The notes under the pieces were generated by a model that was not told the origin of the DNA, made no database searches, and saw only the letters and a program-made list of their open reading frames with translations. From Leptospiraceae bacterium (GTDB lineage: Bacteria > Spirochaetota > Leptospiria > Turneriellales > Turneriellaceae), in assembly GCA_025055765.1 (NCBI GenBank), contig JANWWS010000014.1, positions 124,001 through 188,000 of the forward strand: a stretch of 64,000 bases of DNA. Reading direction: 5' to 3'. Every line of letters starts with the position of its first letter. The stretch's first letter is position 1. This document shows, piece by piece, positions 17,719 to 27,482 of this stretch. Both the position numbers and the translations under genes were made by a program.

Positions 17719-18936
17719 CTATTTCTGTTCTTTTTTCCGATATTGTTTTTGGAGCTGTAAAATTTTACCTTCTAGCTGGGAGAAACGATGTACCACTATT
17801 TCCTTTTCCCGTATGGTTAAATTTACGTCTTTTTGTAAGGCTTCTATTACACTTGGGGGTGCATTGGCAAGACCTGTCATTTTGAGAAGTTCCGTAAGGC
17901 CAAAACTTAGAGGAATGTCTGACTGTAGATGTTGGCGTGTAAAAATTTTTTCTCTTTCTATAAAAAGATGTAAGTACCGGTATATTCTCAAAAGGGGATC
18001 TTCTTCGGTCATAACAGAAATCCTGCGATGGCCAAACCAAATGCGCCGCGCAAGGCTTTCAAAAATCTTGTGGAGTATTTTTTCACCTAAAACATCTAAA
18101 AAACTGGCCGCGCTTAATCGCATTACTTCAGCCTCGCTATAAGCCAGAGCAGAGGCAAGCCTTGTATGCTCTTCTAAAAGAGCCATTTCTCCAAAGATTT
18201 CCCCTGGCCCCAATATGGCTAAGAGTAGCTCCTGGTCAGAAGCAAGCCGACTAATGGAAATTTGGCCTGATTTTATTACATAAAAATAATCATTAGGTTC
18301 ATCTTCAACAAAGAGAATTTCATCTGGCCTCAAGATTATTTTATTTCCTGGCCGCACAGGCAGCTCATATTTTGGATCGAGTTTTTCAAGCATCGCTTGG
18401 GCGCGTGTGCGGTAGACTTCCATTTCCGCTAAATTTCTACCTTTGGCGTAATTGAGGTATCGCTTGAGAGCATATTTGGCCATTTCAACCTTGCCAAGCT
18501 TTAGATAGATGTCTGCATTATAAATCATCTTCTCGGGTTTGCCTTCTAAGGGGTGATGGCCTAGCTTTAAGGACAAACTGTGATCTAAGGAGCGTAGCTC
18601 TCGGGAGTAAGAGCGGAGCATTTTTAAGCAGATTTGCCGATTGTGGCGTAAATAGCGTCCTAAAGCTGCAAGGGGCACACGGATAAGCACACTGTCTTCC
18701 TGGGCAACAACGGTACCTAAAAACTCCGTGCCTGTTAGACCCGAGACAAGACCAAAAGTCTCGCCACTTTCAAAGGTACCTACGGAAAGGTCGTCTAAAA
18801 CATGATCACTGTGAACGGTGAGCTTGCCTTGTTTTACGATAAAAAAATAGCCTGGGTTGCGTGTACCAGCAATAATGACAGTGGCTCCTTTTTTGTAACG
18901 AAACAGGCGGATGTCTAGTGCTGTCGACTGCGACAC
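17719..18936 (-). CDS. Protein with tandem cyclic-nucleotide-binding domains
   Basis: 405 aa, no membrane helix. Two cNMP-binding folds: the first at about 10-115 (FFIVKQGKLTVHS, GETFGLVSGLTG), the second at about 205-305 (FYVIKSGQISISRL, GPGEIFGEMALLEEHTRLASALA, which is a near-canonical phosphate-binding cassette). The C-terminus (about 300-405) has a CRP-like helical region (LSFGLTELLKMTGLANAPP) that could be a winged helix. It may be a cNMP-responsive regulator; the window also encodes a class III cyclase. GTG start at 18936 with GATAAT (18942-18947) five bases upstream. Confidence 0.82.
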   Translation of the reverse strand: MSQSTALDIRLFRYKKGATVIIAGTRNPGYFFIVKQGKLTVHSDHVLDDLSVGTFESGETFGLVSGLTGTEFLGTVVAQEDSVLIRVPLAALGRYLRHNRQICLKMLRSYSRELRSLDHSLSLKLGHHPLEGKPEKMIYNADIYLKLGKVEMAKYALKRYLNYAKGRNLAEMEVYRTRAQAMLEKLDPKYELPVRPGNKIILRPDEILFVEDEPNDYFYVIKSGQISISRLASDQELLLAILGPGEIFGEMALLEEHTRLASALAYSEAEVMRLSAASFLDVLGEKILHKIFESLARRIWFGHRRISVMTEEDPLLRIYRYLHLFIEREKIFTRQHLQSDIPLSFGLTELLKMTGLANAPPSVIEALQKDVNLTIREKEIVVHRFSQLEGKILQLQKQYRKKEQK

Positions 18937-18941
18937 AATTT

Positions 18942-18947
18942 ATTATC
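18942..18947 (-). promoter_or_regulatory. Candidate -10 element for the cNMP-binding gene
   Basis: GATAAT on the minus strand matches TATAAT at five of six and ends five bases before the GTG at 18936, implying a leaderless or near-leaderless message. The -35 is weak (ATCATA region). Confidence 0.35.
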
Positions 18948-19009
18948 GGCAGGGAAAGGGCAGTGTATGATTTTTCTTGCCTTGTGTTGAGGATTATTAA
19001 ACTGCGTGT

Positions 19010-20344
19010 ATGACCTACCGTGCCTATTATCGTAGCCTAGGCAACCCATCCTTGCAATTTTCTTTAGATGAGGTTATTTACCGCTGCCCCGAAACTGGAA
19101 GTCTACTCGAGGTAGTCCACGACCTTGCGGCGTTGCGCCAAAAAAGTGCCAGTGAATGGAAGAAAATTTTTGAAGAAAGGTATCGCTCTGTTAGGTTTCC
19201 TGACAATTCTGGCATTTGGAGTAAAAGAGAATGGGTTTTGCCTGAAATAGAAGAACAAAACATTGTCTCCTTGCAAGAAGGGTATACCCCCTTGTTTCGC
19301 ACTCCAAAACTGTCTAAGCTATTTAACCATGACGAGCTTTATGTTAAACTCTGTGGTATAAGCCATACAGGCTCTTTCAAAGATTTAGGGATGACGGTTC
19401 TTGTAAGCCAAGTAAAACAAATGATCAGCAAGGGCTCTTCTGTGCGAGCGATAGCCTGTGCCTCTACGGGCGACACTTCTGCGGCCCTAGCAGCTTATGC
19501 GGCCCTAGCCGAGATACCCAGTGTTATCTTGTTACCTTATAATAAAATATCTCTAGCTCAACTGATCCAACCCGTAGCCAATGGAGCTCTTGTGCTTGCC
19601 CTCAAAACCGATTTTGATGGTTGTATGGCCCTTGTTCAAGAATTAACTAAGGAAAAATATATTTACCTTGCCAATTCCATGAACAGCTTACGTATTGAAG
19701 GCCAAAAAACTGTGGGAATAGAGGTGGTTCAGCAGTTAGGGTGGCAGATGCCTGATTGGTTTGTTATCCCCGGAGGGAACTTAGGTAATGTTTCGGCTTT
19801 AGGCAAAGGATTACTTATGCTTCGGGATTTGGGGCTTTGTCAAAAGATGCCAAGAATTGCAGTGGCTCAGGCCGAAGCGGCAAATCCCCTCTATTTATCT
19901 TATTTAAAAAATTTTGAGCACTATGAGCCCGTAAAGGCAAAGCCCACCCTTGCCTCTGCTATACGCATAGGCAATCCTGTCTCTATCGAAAAAGCCATCC
20001 GTACCTTAAAAGAATTTCAAGGGGTGGTAGAAGAGGCTTCTGAAGAGGAGCTAAGTGAGGCAGCAGCGAAGGCAGATCTCGCAGGGCTTTTTTGTGATCC
20101 TCACACAGGTGTGGCTTTTGCATCCCTCGAAAAGCTCAAGAAAAAAAATATTATTCAAAAACAGGAAAGCGTGGTGGTTATCTCAACAGCGCATGGCTTA
20201 AAATTTGCTGATTTTAAACTTGCCTATCATGAAAAAACAATTGCCGGTGTGAGTTCTTTACATGCAAATCCACCTAAGGTCATCGAACCAAATCTCGATG
20301 ATATTAGACGCGCCGTCGAGGAGCACATAGCCAAACATGGATGA
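19010..20344 (+). CDS. thrC: Threonine synthase
   Basis: 444 aa PLP-dependent enzyme converting O-phosphohomoserine to threonine. PLP-lysine in TGSFKDLGM (about 125), phosphate/substrate loops SLQEGYTPL, CASTGDTSAALAAYAA and VIPGGNLGNVSA; C-terminal VVISTAHGLKFADFK. ATG at 19010 has no ribosome site but TTGCCT (18977-18982) ends 27 nt before it. Its stop overlaps the downstream PLP-enzyme start region by eight bases, so both are co-transcribed. Confidence 0.93.
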   Translation: MTYRAYYRSLGNPSLQFSLDEVIYRCPETGSLLEVVHDLAALRQKSASEWKKIFEERYRSVRFPDNSGIWSKREWVLPEIEEQNIVSLQEGYTPLFRTPKLSKLFNHDELYVKLCGISHTGSFKDLGMTVLVSQVKQMISKGSSVRAIACASTGDTSAALAAYAALAEIPSVILLPYNKISLAQLIQPVANGALVLALKTDFDGCMALVQELTKEKYIYLANSMNSLRIEGQKTVGIEVVQQLGWQMPDWFVIPGGNLGNVSALGKGLLMLRDLGLCQKMPRIAVAQAEAANPLYLSYLKNFEHYEPVKAKPTLASAIRIGNPVSIEKAIRTLKEFQGVVEEASEEELSEAAAKADLAGLFCDPHTGVAFASLEKLKKKNIIQKQESVVVISTAHGLKFADFKLAYHEKTIAGVSSLHANPPKVIEPNLDDIRRAVEEHIAKHG

Positions 20345-21560
20345 TGAAAGCCGCCAGCGTTTTTTTAAAAATAAAAGACAAGAAGGTGAGGGCCTGGGTT
20401 TTTCCACAGAATGTGTCCACGGGGGTGAAGAAGAAAGTCGTGAACACGCTAGTGTGGAATACCCCATCTATCAAACAGCTACGTATTATTTTGATAATAC
20501 CCAAGATCTTTGGGACTATTATCACAAGAAGAGTTCTCGGCTTAGTGAGTATGGTCGCTATGGAAATCCTACCATTAAGGTACTTGAAAAAAAACTCGCC
20601 CTCCTTGAGGGAGCAGAGGAAGCACTTGTCTTTCCCAGTGGCATGGCTGCCTTTACGACAGCGCTCTTGTTTGTCTGTCAAACAGGAGACCACATAATTT
20701 TGACAAACGATGGCTACCGAGGGATACACAAATTTTGCGATAAATACCTAGCCCGCTTTGGTATTACGCATGAGTATGTCCCCTTTGAGCTTGGTGAGAT
20801 AGAGAAAAAAATAAAACCTACTACTCGCCTACTTTTTAGTGAATTTCCTTCGAACCCTAGACTAAGAGTCTTGCCTTTAAGAGAAGTAGCGATGCTTTGT
20901 CGCCAAAAACAGGTATTTTTCTTCTTAGATGCGACTTTCGCCACACCTTACAATTGCTCACCTCTAAAGTATGGGGTGGATCTTGTGTTGCATTCTTTAA
21001 CGAAATACCTGGGGGGACATAACGACCTTCTTGGGGGGGCATTGCTCGGAAAAAAAGAATTATTAGAGCAATTGCGGCTATTTCAAGGTCTTTTAGGTTC
21101 TATTCTTGAACCACACACGGCCTATTTGCTCTTGCGCAGCCTCAAGAGTTTTGCCCTACGTATGAAAACCATTAACGAGTCGGCTGAGAAAATAGCGATA
21201 TTTTTAGCAAATCACCCCAAGATTGAGCGAGTTTGGTATCCCCGACTTCCCAGTCATCCCGATTATCTCGTAGCCAAAGAATACCTCAAGGGTGGAGGAG
21301 GTATCGTAAGCTTTGAAGTTAAAGGCTCTCTCGATGAGGCAACTCGTCTTGTGGACAACCTCTATATCCCCCGTATCGCTGCTTCCTTGGGTGGAACGGA
21401 AAGTCTAGTCCATGTGGTAACAGCCATGAGTTACCATGACCTGAGTCCAGAACAAAGAAAAGCAATGGGTGTGGCTGACAATATGGTGCGCCTTGCGGTG
21501 GGGCTTGAAGATAGCGAAGATCTCATAAGGGATCTAAGCCAAGCTCTCGAAAAAGTTTAG
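20337..21560 (+). CDS. Cys/Met-metabolism PLP enzyme (cystathionine gamma-synthase/lyase type)
   Basis: 407 aa fold-type I PLP enzyme. Visible: EYPIYQTATYYF, SEYGRYGNPTIKVLEKKLALLEG-type start (about 60), PLP-lysine in HSLTKYLGGHNDLLGG (about 222), GLLGSILEPHTAYLLLRSLK and the C-terminal SLGGTESLVHV. The family holds MetB, MetC, MetZ and MGL-type enzymes; sequence alone does not choose between them. Pairing with thrC suggests use of homoserine esters, e.g. transsulfuration or sulfhydrylation. It abuts the convergent gene at 21561 with no spacer. Confidence 0.85.
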   Translation: MDDESRQRFFKNKRQEGEGLGFSTECVHGGEEESREHASVEYPIYQTATYYFDNTQDLWDYYHKKSSRLSEYGRYGNPTIKVLEKKLALLEGAEEALVFPSGMAAFTTALLFVCQTGDHIILTNDGYRGIHKFCDKYLARFGITHEYVPFELGEIEKKIKPTTRLLFSEFPSNPRLRVLPLREVAMLCRQKQVFFFLDATFATPYNCSPLKYGVDLVLHSLTKYLGGHNDLLGGALLGKKELLEQLRLFQGLLGSILEPHTAYLLLRSLKSFALRMKTINESAEKIAIFLANHPKIERVWYPRLPSHPDYLVAKEYLKGGGGIVSFEVKGSLDEATRLVDNLYIPRIAASLGGTESLVHVVTAMSYHDLSPEQRKAMGVADNMVRLAVGLEDSEDLIRDLSQALEKV

Positions 21561-21944
21561 TTATTTTCTTGGACGTGTGGGAGTGATGTAGTCGTCTCCC
21601 AGGTGGGGTGGTCTACGGTAGGCTTCTTTTTCTACAGGGGTGCTTTTGGGGTTTTTCTCTTCCTCTTTCTTCTTTTTGGGATTTACTTCCCCGTAAAGCC
21701 AGCACTTTAAAGCAAAGATAAAACCCATGTGGATTTTTTGGAGACCCTTCTCGTGCCCAGCCTGACGGTAGTAACCATAAGCTCGCAGGGGCTCGTGTTT
21801 TTCAAAGTAAAAATAGTCTCCTACGCGAATAAGCCCATCTCGGTAATTAGTTGCTTTAAAAATTTTGGCAGCTGTTTCTATATCCCCTTTGTTAAAGAGA
21901 AGATTTCCTTGCCGAATGAGTTGCGCTCTTTTTTGCGGGTCCAT
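21561..21944 (-). CDS. Small conserved-looking protein of unknown function (TPR-like helices)
   Basis: 127 aa from the ATG at 21944, which follows the upstream Lrp-type gene's stop by one base (TAG-T-ATG). The N-terminal two-thirds resembles helical repeats: RAQLIRQGNLLFNKGDIETA, YRDGLIRVGDYFYFEKHEPL, AYGYYRQAGHEKGLQ, which pattern like tetratricopeptide helices; the last 45 residues are Lys/Glu/Pro-rich and likely disordered (KKKKEEEKNPKS). No membrane helix or signal peptide. Co-transcription with the regulator suggests a connected role, but none can be assigned. Confidence 0.65.
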   Translation of the reverse strand: MDPQKRAQLIRQGNLLFNKGDIETAAKIFKATNYRDGLIRVGDYFYFEKHEPLRAYGYYRQAGHEKGLQKIHMGFIFALKCWLYGEVNPKKKKEEEKNPKSTPVEKEAYRRPPHLGDDYITPTRPRK

Positions 21945-21945
21945 A

Positions 21946-22449
21946 CTAGATAACAATTGGCAGACGGTGTGTCTTTGTGGAGCTGCCTAGGATGTCACCT
22001 CCTTGTTTGTAACGCTTCAAGAGAAAGTTCGTGCGCGTATGCTCAACCCCTTCCAGCGTGGCTAACTTATTAGCTACCAAAAAAGCAACATCCTTTAAAG
22101 AAGGTCCTTGCACTTCTACGAGAAGATCAAAAGAGCCCGAAACTAAAAGGCATGTTTTTACTTCATTTAAGGCCGAAATTTTTTCGGCCACTTCATCATA
22201 ACCAGTACCGCTTTTGGGGGTAACTGTGACTTGAATGAGAGCTACCACTTCTGGGCTTTCGATTTTTTCCCAATTGACCACGGCTTTGTATTTAACTATA
22301 ATACCTTCTTTTTCTAATTTTTCTTTAAGCTCCCCTACTGCCACTTCCGAGATACCTAGCCGTCGAGATAGTTCCTCATTAGAGATTTGGCTATTCTCTT
22401 CTAGAGCAAACAAGAGCTCCAGTTCTTCTTTAGATAAGACTTTAAGCAT
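21946..22449 (-). CDS. Lrp/AsnC-family transcriptional regulator
   Basis: 167 aa from the ATG at 22449 (a TTG at 22485 also opens the frame, but that codon is the start of a TTGACA box). N-terminal winged HTH (ELLFALEENSQISNEELSRRLGISEVAVGELKEKLEKEGIIVKY pattern) and C-terminal RAM/effector domain (AEKISALNEVKTCLLVSGSFDLLVEV). Such regulators sense amino acids; the target is unknown. Divergent from hldA, with back-to-back TTGACA boxes forming an inverted repeat at 22480-22505. Confidence 0.88.
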   Translation of the reverse strand: MLKVLSKEELELLFALEENSQISNEELSRRLGISEVAVGELKEKLEKEGIIVKYKAVVNWEKIESPEVVALIQVTVTPKSGTGYDEVAEKISALNEVKTCLLVSGSFDLLVEVQGPSLKDVAFLVANKLATLEGVEHTRTNFLLKRYKQGGDILGSSTKTHRLPIVI

Positions 22450-22479
22450 TGCGTAAGAAAAAATGTGAGCTTTGTGTGT

Positions 22480-22505
22480 TGTCAATTAAAATCGGCTAAT
22501 TGACA
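22480..22505. promoter_or_regulatory. Divergent TTGACA boxes forming a 9-bp inverted repeat
   Basis: TGTCAATTA (22480-22488) and TAATTGACA (22497-22505) are perfect inverted arms with an 8-nt spacer. Read outwards each arm is a TTGACA -35 box: minus-strand box ends 30 nt before the Lrp-type ATG, plus-strand box ends 27 nt before the hldA ATG (22533). Could also be an autoregulatory operator; not tested. Confidence 0.45.
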
Positions 22506-22532
22506 TGTTGTTTGAGAGCTCTTGTTTGGTGT

Positions 22533-23534
22533 ATGGACATATCTCGTAAGAGGCTTCGTGACATTTTATTTAAGCTTAAAGATCAAGCCATTTTAGTAAT
22601 AGGTGATTTAATGTGGGATGAATACATTCGCGGTGACTCATATAGGATATCTCCCGAAGCACCTGTTCCAGTGGTTTTGGTCCAGAAAGAGGAGATGGTC
22701 CCGGGAGGGGCAACCAATGTATTGCGTAATTTATTATCTTTAAAATGTCAAGCTGGTATAGGGGGGGTGGTAGGTGAGGATTTAGCAGGACAAAAGATGG
22801 AGGAGGCTCTCCAGGAATTAGGTGCTCGTGACAAACTTCTTATTAAAGCAAAAGACCGTCCAACTATTCTAAAGACGAGGATTATAGCAAGAAACCAGCA
22901 AATGCTGCGGGTAGATCGTGAGCTTGTAAAACCTTTGCCCCTTGATCTTGAACAGAGGTTTATTTCCTTGGTGGTAAATGCTTTAAGTAATTACCAGGCC
23001 CTTATCTTGAGCGATTATGACAAAGGCGTTCTTTCTGTGCGAGTCATCCAGGAACTTTTAGCTAAGGCAAAAGAAAAAGGAATTTTTGTGGCTGTGGATC
23101 CCCAGGTTAGACATTTCCGCTATTATGCTGGTTCCCATGTTATGACACCAAATGAAAAAGAGGCTGCCGAAGGGATTGGGGCAGCTATTCCCCAAAGTGA
23201 CGAAGAGACCATTGCTATAGGTCAAAGAATCTTACAAGAACTTCAATTAGATCATCTCATCATCACGCGCTCCCACAAGGGCATGGCGCTTTTTGTACCC
23301 GGGGAAGAAGCCATACTTGTGCCTACGGTAGCACGTGAGGTTTATGATGTAACAGGAGCCGGAGATACGGTGATTGCCGTCTATACAGCGGCTCTTTTAG
23401 CAGGGGCTTCGCGGATGGAGGCGGTGGTGCTAGCCAATGCGGCAGCAGGTATTGTGGTGGGTAAACTTGGAACAGCCACCACCACGGTTGAGGAAATTTC
23501 TGAATATTTGGAATTTATGCCTCTCGTGGACTAG
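22533..23534 (+). CDS. hldA: PfkB-family kinase, D-glycero-beta-D-manno-heptose-7-phosphate kinase type
   Basis: 333 aa from ATG 22533 (an upstream TTG would lie inside the TTGACA box). Ribokinase-fold sequence with ILVIGDLMWDEYIRGDSYRISPEAPVPVV, PGGATNVLRN, DYDKGVLS and the catalytic VYDVTGAGDTVIAV (Asp base). The N-terminus matches HldE-N/HldA (RfaE domain I), making ADP-heptose precursors for LPS core. It lacks the C-terminal cytidylyltransferase domain of bifunctional HldE, so that step would be elsewhere. BamA follows by 83 bp. Confidence 0.85.
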   Translation: MDISRKRLRDILFKLKDQAILVIGDLMWDEYIRGDSYRISPEAPVPVVLVQKEEMVPGGATNVLRNLLSLKCQAGIGGVVGEDLAGQKMEEALQELGARDKLLIKAKDRPTILKTRIIARNQQMLRVDRELVKPLPLDLEQRFISLVVNALSNYQALILSDYDKGVLSVRVIQELLAKAKEKGIFVAVDPQVRHFRYYAGSHVMTPNEKEAAEGIGAAIPQSDEETIAIGQRILQELQLDHLIITRSHKGMALFVPGEEAILVPTVAREVYDVTGAGDTVIAVYTAALLAGASRMEAVVLANAAAGIVVGKLGTATTTVEEISEYLEFMPLVD

Positions 23535-23617
23535 TGGGAGCTGAGGCTTGACGGTTTGATTTCTTTTTTAGAAAAGTCAGTATGGCAAGGAGACAGGTGC
23601 GGGGGTCAGCCTAAATC

Positions 23618-26299
23618 ATGGGCCGGCACTCACGTCTTGCCAGTGCCATTATACTCATTGTAATCGGGCAAGCATATCTATTTTGGCAGGATAAACTTTA
23701 CTCAGACCCTGAGAAATTTTACGGGAAAAAAATAACCGACATAAAGGTGGAAGGGAATATTCATGTCAGCGATAAAGAAATTGGGGATATGGTGCAAATG
23801 CGTCGGGGAATGATCCTGACGCCCGCGCTAGTTAACGGAGATCTGCGTAGCCTCTTTGCAAGTGGTTCCTTCTCCTATGCTAAGATAGAAGCCCGGGAAT
23901 ATGAGGGGGGAGTCGCCTTGCGCATTGTGTTAGAAGAGAGACCTAAGGTTAATGACATCCGGTTTTTAGGAGTTTCAGAGTTAAATGAACAGGAACTGAG
24001 AGATGCTATTACCTTAAAGGAAGATGAAGTGTACACAGAACAAAAAGTAGGAGAATCCGTAAACCGCATCATAGCCAAATACCGTGAAAAAGGTCTTTTT
24101 AATGCCATAGTCAAGGTTCGTAAAGTCAATGAAAACAAAAAACAAAATACCCTAGATGTGATTTTTGCTATTGATGAGGGTGAGGATATAAAAATCTCTA
24201 AAATTAATATATTAGGTGTTAAGCAATTAGATCCTGAAGAAATCATGTCAGTACTTGAACTGGAAGAGGAGGGTTTTTTTGCTGATGGTACTTTTAAAGA
24301 AGATTTGTTTGAAAGAGATAAAGAAGCTATTGTGGAATTTTATAAATCTCGTGGCTTTCTAGATGCAGAACTTGAGGAAGCACATTGGGACATCCGCTGG
24401 AAAAATCCCCGCACTCAGGAAGAGCGGGTTATTGTTATTACCTATCGTGTCTATGAGGGGGAACAATATTTCTATAATGGTTATGATTTAGAGTGGGATG
24501 AAAAGTTTCTCAACCCCTATACCAAAAAGCCCCTTTTTACAAAAGAACAGATCATGGAATTTTTTGAATTCACCCCAGGCGATGTTGGGGAGTATTTTGA
24601 CTATGCTAAGTTTACACGTGATCGAGGTATTATTAACTACCTTTATTCCCAGCAAGGTTACGTCTTTGCCCGTGTTATTCCTGAGCGTACCATCATCCCT
24701 CTCACCGAAGAGGCCATTGCCGAGAAAAAGAATACAGAAATCCAGCGCCGATACGAGGCTCAGGGACGGGACTATTTTAATTTAAGAAAACTTGAGGAGA
24801 TTCTAAAGAAAAAGCCTGAGCTTAGGGGAAAAAAATTTGTACACAACAAATTTGTAATTGCGGAAGGCGATAAAGGGTACATTGAATTTATCATAATTAA
24901 AGGCAACAAGAAGACAAAAGACAAGGTCATCCGCCGCGAACTTTTAATTAAAGAAGGCGAGCTTTTCAATGCGGAGCTTGTGCAGCGATCTCGGGAACTA
25001 GTCTTTAATTTGGGCTATTTTAAAGAGGTCAATGTTGATGCGAGGCCAGGCTCCCAAGAGGGCAAGATGAATTTAATAATTGAGGTAGAGGAGCAGCCTA
25101 CAGGAACCATAAGCCTAGGAGGGGGTTATGGTACGCAAACAGGCTTTTCCATTTTTACAGAAGTGTCAGAAAATAATTTAAATGGCACAGGTCAGCGTCT
25201 CTCGGGGCGAGTGGAATTTGGTCCCCTACGAACAGCTATCGAAGCCTCATGGACTGAGCCCTGGATTTTTGACACACCTTGGTCTCTCACTTTAAGTGGC
25301 TTTTATACCTATCGGCAGATACCTGCTCCGTCTATTGCCATTGCTAGTGATAACGAACAATCGACCTATGATCGAGATTCCGTAGGCTTTACTATTGGAG
25401 TGGGGCATCGTTTTTGGGTAAACTGGGGCCATTACCATCGCTTTAGCCCTGTATTTTCCATTGCGACAAATCCCAGTGCCTTGGTTGATGATTCTGTCTA
25501 TCTCTTAATTAACCAGGGATGGCAGATCCGCAATATGCTCACCAATGGCATCTGGTATGATAACCGGGATAATATTTTCAATACCACTACAGGTATGCGT
25601 TTTGATTTTTCTGTAGACATTGTTGGTAGCGTTATTGGAGGGACCGATCATTACAATCGCTATAATCCGATGTTTTCATACTATTGGTGGCTTTTTGACT
25701 ACACATTTTTTAATTTAATTAGAAAAAATGTCTTACGGCGTTGGCGAGTGGTATTTGAACATCGCATCTCGCTTGCCTTTACCCAACTAACAAGACCTCT
25801 TTATACTAGACAGGATCGCACAGAAAATCCCTATGTTGAGGTAGAAGACAGGCTTTACTTGGGTGGCTATGAATCTCTGCGAGGATGGACTCTTTTTGAT
25901 ATCTATTATCCTACGAGCTGGCGTCAGGGAGGTAGCCATCGGTTACTATACGGTACCGAACTACGTATACCGGTAGAACCCTCTTTATTTTGGTTGGTTT
26001 TGTTTTGGGAGGCAGGGGCCCTCTACCATGTCTATGACGAATTTGTGCTTGATCCGGAAAATACCCCCGAAGCCACGAAGGCTATCTATCGCTCAACAGA
26101 ACTCAATCGACGCAACCTAAGCATGGATTATTTTCGCTATAGTTGGGGTTTTGGTTTCCGCCTGCAGATTCCTATTTTGCCGCTGAGGATTTACCTTGCC
26201 AAGCGACTTTTGTGGGATAACGATAGGCGATGGTTTCGGGAGCATCCTTTTCAGGAGGGATTTGAATTTGTCTTTGGCATTGGGGACAGGCGCTTTTAA
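23618..26299 (+). CDS. bamA: Outer-membrane protein assembly factor BamA (Omp85)
   Basis: 893 aa. N-terminal signal/anchor (about 1-25), followed by several POTRA domains (first: KITDIKVEGNIHVSDKEIG; another: VIRRELLIKEGELFNAELVQRSRE at about 440) and a C-terminal barrel with the conserved GQRLSGRVEFGP, YLGGYESLRGW (RGW-type motif, VxGF/IRGF equivalent) and a terminal Phe. It inserts outer-membrane barrels. A long POTRA linker (about 230-430) makes it larger than E. coli BamA. It overlaps nothing; serB starts two bases after its stop. Confidence 0.93.
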   Translation: MGRHSRLASAIILIVIGQAYLFWQDKLYSDPEKFYGKKITDIKVEGNIHVSDKEIGDMVQMRRGMILTPALVNGDLRSLFASGSFSYAKIEAREYEGGVALRIVLEERPKVNDIRFLGVSELNEQELRDAITLKEDEVYTEQKVGESVNRIIAKYREKGLFNAIVKVRKVNENKKQNTLDVIFAIDEGEDIKISKINILGVKQLDPEEIMSVLELEEEGFFADGTFKEDLFERDKEAIVEFYKSRGFLDAELEEAHWDIRWKNPRTQEERVIVITYRVYEGEQYFYNGYDLEWDEKFLNPYTKKPLFTKEQIMEFFEFTPGDVGEYFDYAKFTRDRGIINYLYSQQGYVFARVIPERTIIPLTEEAIAEKKNTEIQRRYEAQGRDYFNLRKLEEILKKKPELRGKKFVHNKFVIAEGDKGYIEFIIIKGNKKTKDKVIRRELLIKEGELFNAELVQRSRELVFNLGYFKEVNVDARPGSQEGKMNLIIEVEEQPTGTISLGGGYGTQTGFSIFTEVSENNLNGTGQRLSGRVEFGPLRTAIEASWTEPWIFDTPWSLTLSGFYTYRQIPAPSIAIASDNEQSTYDRDSVGFTIGVGHRFWVNWGHYHRFSPVFSIATNPSALVDDSVYLLINQGWQIRNMLTNGIWYDNRDNIFNTTTGMRFDFSVDIVGSVIGGTDHYNRYNPMFSYYWWLFDYTFFNLIRKNVLRRWRVVFEHRISLAFTQLTRPLYTRQDRTENPYVEVEDRLYLGGYESLRGWTLFDIYYPTSWRQGGSHRLLYGTELRIPVEPSLFWLVLFWEAGALYHVYDEFVLDPENTPEATKAIYRSTELNRRNLSMDYFRYSWGFGFRLQIPILPLRIYLAKRLLWDNDRRWFREHPFQEGFEFVFGIGDRRF

Positions 26300-26300
26300 T

Positions 26301-27482
26301 ATGGAAGAGATATTATTGCAAATTCAAGGTCAAGATAAGAGCGGCCTTTTTGCTCAACTTTGTGGTATGTTGCAGGAACATAAGGTAGATCTTTTGGATA
26401 TACAGCAAATAACGACTTTGGGTAGACTAAGTCTTGTTTTGTTAGTTCAGGTCCCCTCACAAGAGGCATTTGCCCTGGTGAGAAAGTTAAAAACTTTTTG
26501 TGTAAGTCATAGGCTCTCACTCGACTTCGAGCTAGTAAGTGAAAGACCAAGTTACCAGGAACTCTATGTACTTACTCTTTTGGGTAAGAAACTTACTCTT
26601 GAGGCTCTCTTTCATCTCTCAAAGAGGCTTGCTCAAGAACAAGTCAACATTGAACGAATGCATTTTTTAAGTAAAAAAAACCTCGAGTGTCTTGAAATTT
26701 TACTTCGCCCATTAAAATCAAAGGAAAATGCGCAGGAGAAACTAAAGGAAATCATATTTGCTGAAGCCTTTGCCCAAGAGTTCGACTGTGCTTTACAGCG
26801 TGAAGATTTGTTTCGCCGATCAAAACGCTTGATTGTGATGGATATGGATAGCACTCTTATTGAGCAGGAGGTCATAGATGAAATGGCTCTTTACGCAGGG
26901 GTTCATCCTGAGGTTGTTAAAATTACCGAAAAAGCTATGCGAGGTGAAATTCCCTTTGAGGAAGCCCTGCAGCAGAGGGTTTCTTTGTTAAAGGATCTTC
27001 AAGAAAGAGATTTGCATGAAGTTCTAAAAAAAATTCGGTTAACTGAAGGTGCGGAAAGGCTACTAGCCATCCTCAAAAAAATGGGTTTTAAAACGGCCAT
27101 AGTCTCTGGGGGATTTAATTTTTTTGTAAATTACTTTAAGGAAAAGCTTGGTTTTGATTATGCTTTTGCAAATGAGCTCGAAATAGAAAATGGCAAGCTT
27201 ACAGGTAGACTTAAGGGTGAAATCATCACACGTAAGAAAAAAGCTGAAATATTGCGCTACTTAGCCGCAAAGGAGAAAATTTCTCTTGAGCAAACCATAG
27301 CTGTGGGGGATGGTGCCAATGACTTAGATATGCTTCAAGCAGCTGGTTTGGGTGTAGCCTTTCGTGCCAAGCCAATTGTGCGCCAAAGTTCCTCTGCCTT
27401 TATAGAGCAGGCAGGGCTTGATGTAATTTTATATTTGCTAGGCATTTCGGAGGAAGAGGCGCAAAGACTAGATGACTGCTAG
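26301..27482 (+). CDS. serB: Phosphoserine phosphatase SerB with two ACT domains
   Basis: 393 aa from ATG 26301, two bases after the BamA stop (the frame opens earlier at 26196 inside bamA, rejected). Two N-terminal ACT-like regulatory domains (about 1-160) and a HAD phosphatase core with DMDSTLIEQEV (nucleophile Asp about 176), SGGFNFFV, K-motif and VGDGANDLDMLQAAGLGVAFRAKP. It produces serine from phosphoserine. Its 3' end overlaps the convergent glycosyltransferase by four bases. Co-occurrence with bamA appears to be only genomic proximity. Confidence 0.94.
   Translation: MEEILLQIQGQDKSGLFAQLCGMLQEHKVDLLDIQQITTLGRLSLVLLVQVPSQEAFALVRKLKTFCVSHRLSLDFELVSERPSYQELYVLTLLGKKLTLEALFHLSKRLAQEQVNIERMHFLSKKNLECLEILLRPLKSKENAQEKLKEIIFAEAFAQEFDCALQREDLFRRSKRLIVMDMDSTLIEQEVIDEMALYAGVHPEVVKITEKAMRGEIPFEEALQQRVSLLKDLQERDLHEVLKKIRLTEGAERLLAILKKMGFKTAIVSGGFNFFVNYFKEKLGFDYAFANELEIENGKLTGRLKGEIITRKKKAEILRYLAAKEKISLEQTIAVGDGANDLDMLQAAGLGVAFRAKPIVRQSSSAFIEQAGLDVILYLLGISEEEAQRLDDC

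Noticed and set aside
20304-20729. Long antisense frame over the PLP-enzyme gene
   Set aside because: Shadow of a well-supported gene on the other strand; no start context or domain.
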